From contig MU130361.1 in the NCBI GenBank assembly GCA_015039465.1, positions 124,001 to 188,000 on the forward strand: DNA of 64,000 nucleotides, read 5' to 3'. The stretch comes from Phlegmacium glaucopus. Lineage: Eukaryota > Basidiomycota > Agaricomycetes > Agaricales > Cortinariaceae. Shown here piece by piece: positions 57,059 to 64,000 of this stretch (positions within the stretch are counted from its first letter, which is position 1; each line of letters opens with the position of its first letter). A program made the translations under genes and the position numbers. Under the pieces are notes generated by a model. The model did no database searches. It saw only the letters and a list, made by a program, of their open reading frames with translations, and had not been told where the DNA came from.

Positions 57059-60000
57059 TTAAGCAATCTGACCACCTTCCGCCGCAGAAATGAGCATCTG
57101 TATTTGTTGTCCATACTTGCTGGTCAGTCTTTCCAACCCTTGCTGCAAATACAGCAGTGGATTTTGCACATATGCCACAGGATCCTCCTCAGCATTCTCG
57201 GAAGCCGCCAGGCGCGAATACGCCGCTTGGTAGCCCACACTTTGCTCCTCAAAATCAATAGCAGTGATCGCTTCATCCGCGGTTTCTTCCTTTTTCCTCT
57301 CCAAATGTTGGCGTTCGCTAAACAGTTTTCCAAGAGAGGTGTAAGTCCCAGACCTGGGTTGAAAAAAAGTTATATTTCAGGCCTCTTGGTGGTGAACAAG
57401 GGCCAAATTTACGTACCATGATCGCACTGACGGCTCTTGCAACATGCATGTACTCTCGCATAGCATTCGTGTTATGCCTATGGCAGCCAACTTTCGATCT
57501 TTGGGAGGAAACTTTGGAGCTTCAGGAATAAGGAAGTTGTTGAGGACCGTTGACCAAAGCCTAGAAAAAGGGGAAGGTTTAGATTTGATGATGACGAGTC
57601 TTAGCATGACGAACCCGAGTTGGATCTCTTCGATAGCTCTAATGATGTGATCCGGTGTGAAACCTTCTTTGTTGATCGCCATCGTGTATAGAATGAAATG
57701 AGTAAAAAGATAAACAAATTTATCAGTCTTGTTTGCATGCATGCGTGTAAGCAGCGTCAAGAAGATTGGCTTCAAGTACTGTTGTAGGTCCGCTCTTAAA
57801 CCCCAATTTCAGAGTCAACATGCTAAATTCAACGGCCATGTAGCAGCAAAACTCACGTTTTTACGGTTAAAAACACAGATTGAAGAAGCTCGAACCCCCA
57901 GGCATCATTCAGTTTAGAAGGCATCAAGCGCTGCTGCACCACTGCTAACACCGATCCAACTTGTCCCGCCGCAAACATTTGTGCGCTGTCCCGTTTCAGG
58001 AAGGTTTTAAGTAGGCGGACTAGGCCAGGAATGCTTCCCTTCTGCTGCCAGCTCGCTGGTGTAAGCAAGAAGGTTAGAATGCTTCGGTATTCATTGGGAA
58101 CTTGACCTTTAGTGTGCAAATCGAGCATTTGAGCAAGAACTTGAAAAATATAGGGGACATATTCTGTTCGAATAACGGTTAGTTCACAAATCAAATGGAA
58201 CAAAAAACTATGACATACGGTCGATGTCTTGCTGAAGGATGACTGTGAAAGGTTGGAACAAAGCCTGCTCAAATGTGGCCAACGTTGCTGGAGAGGTAGC
58301 GACAATAAATCTGGAGTAACTTTGGTCAGCACACAGTAGTCCAACTAAAGAAGGACCTGACCTCATTAAACCGGATAAACTCTCGAAGATGTACTGATCG
58401 AAATTGGGATTGCTGGGATTTTTTGAAATGACACCGAGAATACCAACAAGACGGCCTAGGGTCTGTTCAAAAGTGGGGGCTAACGACCCTCGTGCCGTGA
58501 CAATAACTCTCATGACGCCTACCCCAAATACCAATTAGCGAAAAGTAATGTCAAACCAAATATGAAAAAATCACATTTCATCAAGTGGTCGTTCTCTGCG
58601 ACCTTTTCTGGAGTCCGCGCAGACTCAATTCTGGACAACAAAGCATCTACCAACTCAGGAGCGGAATTATATATATCAGCTTGTGCAAATCTGTGTCATG
58701 AAGGACATTGTGTAAGTTAAAAGTTGAAAGATAGCGACAGGGTCTTACAGCAATGCACTTCCTTGCTTGATGAACAAAATCCGATCGATAGTGATAGCGG
58801 CGTAAGTATAGGTAACATAATTTTCTGACCGAAGGTGACGAGCGAGCAGCGGCAGGACAGAAAGGAGTTGCGGTTTCGTGAGCTAGCCACATTAGGGTAA
58901 GGCAAGTCAAATAAGGAAAGCTCAAAAAGCGGTTCTTACCTGGTTCCGAAAAGTCAGCAGGAAGCGAATAGCATCCACCTGCAGAATGGGATTCACTGTC
59001 CCTGATGCTGCTTGAAGATCTTCGAAAACATGATCGGAAAAAAATTTGACAAGATCAACTAGAGCATTGGTCGAAGTGACGCCATGCTTCCCATAAAAGT
59101 AATTTAGCAAGAAAAAAAAAACATCCAATGTATCCAGAAGAAACTTCCTACCTGCGTAGTTGACCCCCTAGTCGCAACAGCTGTCAACAGATATACAGCG
59201 CTGTCCTTCGCTTTCCAATTTTCTTCTTTGTTCGACCCATACTCCGCAAGGCCGGTGTTGATCCACGCACCCACGATCTCCGTAGCCTCCGCTTCATACC
59301 CACTGCCAACCAACGCTTGCAGAACGTCAGCTGCAGCCTGCCGCCGGGTTGCAACATCGCTACCGGAGGCTGACACAGAGAGATCGAGACGGATGAATTC
59401 GAGAGGGTCATCTTCAAATTGTTCAATATCATGTTCCCGAAGCGCCACATTCGGGATTACGACACCCTGAACGAGAGAGGAGATAGTTTCACGGGCAGAA
59501 AACAAAGACTTGTAGTAACCCGATCGAATGGCGGTAGAAACAAAGCGCAATGATTGTGATACCAGCTGTAGAATTCCAGTCAGTTGACATGTTATTATAA
59601 CATAACAAAGAAATTTTACCGCATCATCGGCAACCCCTGGGAGTTTGTTGGTGCCGATAAGAGCCCACACACCCTGTACAAGGCTTTCGACAGCGGGAGT
59701 CTTCTGCAATTGCTCGGGATACAACTTAATGAAAAGCTAGACAGGATAAAATTCTTAGATTGAAGTATCGAGGAGGAAGGGAAGATGGTCACACCTCGGC
59801 GATCTCCAGGATTCCTGTTTTGATTTGAGATGTCAGGGATGCAGTGGTGTCATCTGGCTGCACATGGATGAAAATGGATGAATTTTCTAGCGGACCAAAT
59901 TGAGAAGGACCTACATCAACCCTTAGTTCCAGGGGATCCCATGCTAAGAATACCTGGAACCAGCCAGTACCAGGACCGAAAAATTCTTCATGACTATCTT

Positions 60001-60807
60001 CGATTGCAGGTGGGAGATCTTGACACGTCAAATCGTAGTAAAGGTCTACAAGTAGAACCATTGCTTGAGCTAAGAGCACGTAGTTTGAGGCAGGAGTGGT
60101 TAGTGAAGGATTTGGGCTTGGTGTTTTGAGGAGAAGCATTGCTGTTTGTCGGAAGAGGTGCATAAACGGTTCCATAAATTTTGATAGTACAAAATTAATC
60201 TCCGTGTAGAGTTCGTCAGATCGGACGTGGGCCCTCCATTGCTGGAAGATCGAATGTGCTGTTTGAAGAACACCGACATTGATATTGTAATCGCTCTGGG
60301 AGAAGGATGACACTAGTTGCTATATGATATTGTGATTGGTTGATGTTTTGAAAGAATTAATAGTTACGCACGTCGATCAGATTGTCCCACTTGTTTGGGA
60401 AGTCTAACTCTGCTATCAAAGCCACCGACTCAGCAACTTGGGCACGTATAGCTTTATCTGCAGGTGCAGATAGAGCAAGCATGGCAGGAACTAATTGCGC
60501 TCGCAAGGCAACTTTGTCTTCATCGGCGAGTGGCTGAATATCCTACATCGATCGTATGGTATTTGAATGGTAGCCAAGTTGAATGGCAGGGTATCAGACT
60601 CACCTCCTCCCATCTGAGTTTCGTAATATTTTTGAGATAAACGCTGCCTGACAATCTAACAGCGCGATCTTGGGAGGGTTCCAAGATCAGGTTAAGAAGA
60701 TGGGTCAGGAAGCCTTGATGTGTGCTTAACACCGTCAAGTTTTGCTCCGCCTGTTTTCGTGTATCTGGGTTGAGTGAAGCAAGAAGAAGAGAAGCCAGGT
60801 CTGCCAT
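57059..60807 (-). CDS. CSE1: Exportin-2 (CAS/Cse1), recycles importin alpha
   Basis: Fourteen exons join without a frame error: 60807-60604, 60542-60372, 60319-59795, 59736-59620, 59565-59152, 59086-58940, 58882-58749, 58690-58575, 58518-58362, 58310-58219, 58163-57857, 57794-57615, 57560-57417 and 57353-57059, giving 1000 residues (yeast Cse1 is 960). The N-terminal importin-beta HEAT region reads LNPDTRKQAEQNL, then SQDRAVRLSGSVYLKNITKL. Cse1-type features follow: LVDLYYDLTCQDLPPAIED, ENYVTYTYAAITIDRILFI, FTVILQQDI, and the C-terminal FEEQSVGYQAAYSRLAASE. Cse1 exports importin alpha from the nucleus with RanGTP and is essential in yeast. ATG at 60807 is preferred; one 13 codons upstream is also in frame. 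Confidence 0.92.
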
Positions 60808-63403
60808 ATTAGATATAACTGCTTGAATTCGTTGTGTTGAAAGCAAGAGCCAAGAATCTGAATCCTTTCAAGTTCTCCAGTCGCGTATGATCATGTGACC
60901 AAGCCTAAAGTTCATAGCCTCGTGACCATATGCCAAGATCGCGATGGTATACTTACATTGTACAAAACGGTCAGTGGTCTAGCAAGTTCACAGTTATTCA
61001 CCTTACAAAGCTAGCTGAACGACATAAAATCCCAGTTTTTGGCCCAACTTATTGGTTTCTTGCTGTCTCACTGTCAATAACTGTGCCGCCTTCCCCAAGG
61101 TCCACTAGTATAAACCGGGTTGCTGGCTATCTAAACCTCAAACATGTACATTCAAAAAACCTACACGCTAGACACTTTACCTCTCTCCTGGATTAGATCC
61201 ACATAGAAGGCTGATTTTTGATCATTTACTGCGAGGAAGTATCTGCACCTGTTAACTAGTGTCTACTAGTTACTAGTGTGTACGAATTTTTCCTTAAATC
61301 AAGATGTTACTCATCAAACTTTACTTCAGATGGTCTAGACTTGAACATACTTATCTCCCTCGGAGTCATCTTTCAAGTTTTATGAAATGGAACACTTATC
61401 ATTTCTCGCCGTTCACTGGACCTAAGCCTGGGCACTCAAATATCCCATCTGATCAGACATTTGAATTGCCAACTCCAACATTTCGCCAAATGCCTGGATA
61501 ACTCAGTTCAAGTTGCTGATTGATATCCATCGGCTGCTATAACTCATCATTCTTTATCTCATTTGAATTACAACGACTTCTACTTCCCTTCATGCTCCCG
61601 ACGCGACTGATGCCATCTATAAGAGGTCTATCGTTTCTTACACCCTGACAAAGATAGCGGTGAATTCTTGGATTTGGATCGGAAGGCTTATTGAAAGTGA
61701 GTGAAATTTGAGTGGAATAATCAAAAAAAGATATTAATGAGCCTTTCCATATTTTAAAAATGCACGTCTGAGGGATAGGTCAATTCCTAAGTGTAAGATA
61801 CTTCAAATAAAAAAAGCCTGAAGAAATATTTATAGAGCTGCAACAATATCAAATCGTCGAACAAATCACAAGAGCGAGCCATGATAACAGGTAAGTCTAA
61901 TCTGTCTGCTGTCTGGAGCGTAAATGATGGAACGAAACCAAGAGGGGTCGTAAGCCTTCTAGTAGCGACCCATTGAACGGCAGTGGCTACAGCGCAACGA
62001 AGAGTTGGCAGTCACAACCGTCTTTGCTGGCCTGAGCCTGAAACGAATCATATCAATGTATCAGCGAAGTGCTTTCAAATCCTAACGCGGGTCAAGAACA
62101 CTTGCTTACCACTGCTGACATGTAAAAGCGCACAATTTGGGGGGACAGGTGGGATTATGCGACGGACTATAGCGACAATTCGGAGATTTGCAGTCCACCT
62201 TGATGCGGAGAGGGGTTATTCGTGACCACAGGACATGAGCTGGACGCAAAGCTTACCCGACTGTTAGACCGAGGATGGCTATGACCACATGCATGTCTGG
62301 TACACTGGACTTCCCTGAAGCACATTCTGATCAAGCAGGAGATATCTGATTTTTTAAGAATTGTTGTCAATATCCGGGTTTTGCGACCTGAAAATTCCTT
62401 ACCTTTATTAAGAGAGCTGTGGAAAAGACAACGACCGAGGGGATGGCACCTCAATAACTCTTCCGTTGTTTAAATATTATTTTCAGAGCGGGATGAGACA
62501 CAGCCAAAGGGTCTGTACCACGCGAGTTCGGGCTTTGATCTGCTTCGATGTCCAGATGGAGGTTCTTGAAATGTATTGATCACACTAATTTCACTTTACT
62601 GAAAGCAAGGTCCCCCGGCCTAAAATTGATCACGCTAATTTTTTAAGTTCCAAAGTACAAACGGGTGGAATGATTTAGCGCTATCTATGTTGTTGAATTG
62701 TTTGTTCATTCAAAGATGGCAAGGCCCTTCAGGGGGTATGGTTCCTTGGACATGAGTCACGGTAAAATTTCGACCGCCTGTGGTGCTTCAAGTTGCAAGT
62801 GGACAATGATTAACGTGTAAATGAACACAGAATTGAATGTAATCTCCTTCCTTGACCTCCTGTTGACATTAGGAACAAAATTTAAAATTGACAGAAACGC
62901 TGTGAATGTGTAGCATTACAGAAGCACATCGATACTATCAACGCACAAGATTAACAGTTGTTGCAAATGTCCAAAGACTTACGGCTATAATTCGTAGTAC
63001 TAGTATGACGTTTAAAACGACACCAAAACAGAAGGCTCTTCCCGAATCCGCTCCAATGGGACAGGCTCTAGCTTGTAACATACAACACATATACATCAGC
63101 TTGTCACAGCTATAGCCTAGAAGATATTTATTATTTGGCGGCCGGTTGCGTGGCCCAGTGGCTTCTGGATAATCGACATCTCATTATTAAATCGAATCAT
63201 ACACAGAAATGAATGACAGAAAGCGTCAAAAAGAATGGGAAGGAGACGCACCTTGAATCCTGAGACAGTTCAGAAGATCTAAATATCACATTGGGCGTTG
63301 CAATTTTATGATCCGTTGGTGACTTGGAAGACGGGAGGCATTGTCCAAAGCAAGAGATGCGTCATTGGATGAGTTCCCGAAGAGTAAAAAGAATATCAAT
63401 TGA
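60808..63403. other. Intergenic, 2.6 kb, no gene recognised
   Basis: Short open frames only. A tRNA-like 5' half lies at 63144-63161. The upstream half may hold the CSE1 promoter near 60810-61000. Confidence 0.5.
63144..63161 (+). other. tRNA-like 5' half, probably a fragment
   Basis: GGTTGCGTGGCCCAGTGG resembles the acceptor strand, D-arm and A-box of a fungal tRNA, but no anticodon arm, B-box (only AAATCGAATCA downstream) or pairing 3' acceptor strand follows. Confidence 0.3.
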
Positions 63404-64000
63404 TTAAATTGATCGCGCATGCCAAAATTCATGGTCTAACCACTCTCCACTAAGTCTAGTAGCTTGTATGGTTCTTCCGGCTGCATTCGGGATACTCGCA
63501 TGTTGCAAAACCCAAAGTTCGGAGATGGCCTGGGATTGGAGATACTCTGGCAGCCGATGATAGTTCAGGCCAACGGCATGGGGTCCGTGGCTATCGTCGG
63601 ACAATGTAAAGCGCCCGTTATGGCTATGAATTATCTGAGGGAAAGGAGGGATTGACATAAGTTTGATCTTTTAATAACATACATACCTCAACAACATCCT
63701 CCGCGGGATAGGGGGTCGGCCATTTCTTTCTGAAAGCAGCTGCATTTATTTCAAATAAAGCCCCATAGTCCACAGCGAACCGTATATTTCGCTCAACCCT
63801 TTTCCGGACAACGGGGAAATCTGCAAAGCGTAAATCTGGATTGTGAAGCCGACATAAGTCAAAATGGGCGATGACCTCGGGTTTGAAACGCTCAAGAAGT
63901 TCATATTGCGCGTCAAAGTAAGCCAACAAAAATGCTTCCTGGCGGACGTTCTCATTTTCGATGCCAAAACTTTCTAAAGCCTTTCGGAAAGTCGGTGGGT
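63404..64000 (-). CDS. HIS2: Histidinol-phosphatase (PHP family), 3' part
   Basis: Two exons on the minus strand, 64000-63687 (continuing beyond the window) and 63634-63404, join in phase across a 52-base GT-AG intron. The protein shows VIAHFDLCRL (metal-binding His and Asp), NIRFAVDYGALFEINAAAFR, WPTPYPAEDV and the PHP signature GRFTLSDDSHGPHAVGLNY, then ISELWVLQ. These fit fungal histidinol-phosphate phosphatase, which hydrolyses L-histidinol phosphate in histidine biosynthesis. The N-terminal part with the first metal ligands is outside the window. About 181 residues are visible here. Confidence 0.88.

Noticed and set aside
63144..63220. Functional tRNA gene
   Set aside because: The 5' half resembles a tRNA, but the anticodon arm, B-box and 3' acceptor strand are missing.
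1..64000. CRISPR array or prokaryotic operon
   Set aside because: No spaced direct repeats of that type; genes are intron-rich and eukaryotic.

Overview
The window is fungal nuclear DNA, almost certainly from a mushroom-forming basidiomycete (Agaricomycetes). Genes carry many 50-70 base introns, most starting GT and ending AG. The mobile and accessory families (Plavaka transposase, DUF6698, DUF6533, DUF6535, beta-trefoil proteins, chromodomain Ty3/gypsy) are ones I associate with that class. No CRISPR array, rRNA operon or intact tRNA gene was seen. There is one assembly gap (22713-22818).

Positions 1-27650 are a repeat-rich, largely AT-rich compartment with no convincing intact host gene. 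It holds a broken DIRS-type reverse transcriptase (1-828); a chromodomain Ty3/gypsy pol split by an inversion that also cut a copia solo LTR in two (5010-7478); a shrunken copia element with a complete 5' LTR (8901-11154); a 9 kb Plavaka (CACTA-like) unit with recognisable inverted ends holding a transposase pseudogene and a DUF6698-like pseudogene (11155-20123); a truncated copia 3' LTR and pol fragment (20767-21450); a minisatellite; a broken multicopy gene; and a nest of hAT-type MITEs with 8-base target duplications (25480-27650).

From about 27.7 kb the window becomes gene-dense. In order: an LRR/F-box-family protein (+), a nucleotidyltransferase-like family member (+), an unassigned ORF (-), the recyclin/Sec10 homologue RCY1 (-, 12 exons) divergently paired over 60 bases with a small conserved protein (+), CDC20 (-), a 5.4 kb tandem segmental duplication carrying DUF6533-type membrane protein genes and beta-trefoil genes, a DUF6535 membrane protein gene (+, one frameshift), the nuclear exportin CSE1 (-, 14 exons), and the 3' part of histidinol-phosphatase HIS2 (-). 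CDC20, CSE1 and RCY1 are housekeeping genes of cell-cycle control, nuclear transport and membrane recycling; HIS2 is amino-acid biosynthesis.

The duplication (40946-46518 copied to 46519-51812) begins inside CDC20 exon 1, leaving a dead exon copy as a scar. Within it the membrane-protein and beta-trefoil genes are broken in the first copy and readable in the second. Exon boundaries were placed by hand from splice signals and reading-frame arithmetic. Family names come from remembered motifs and no database search was run.
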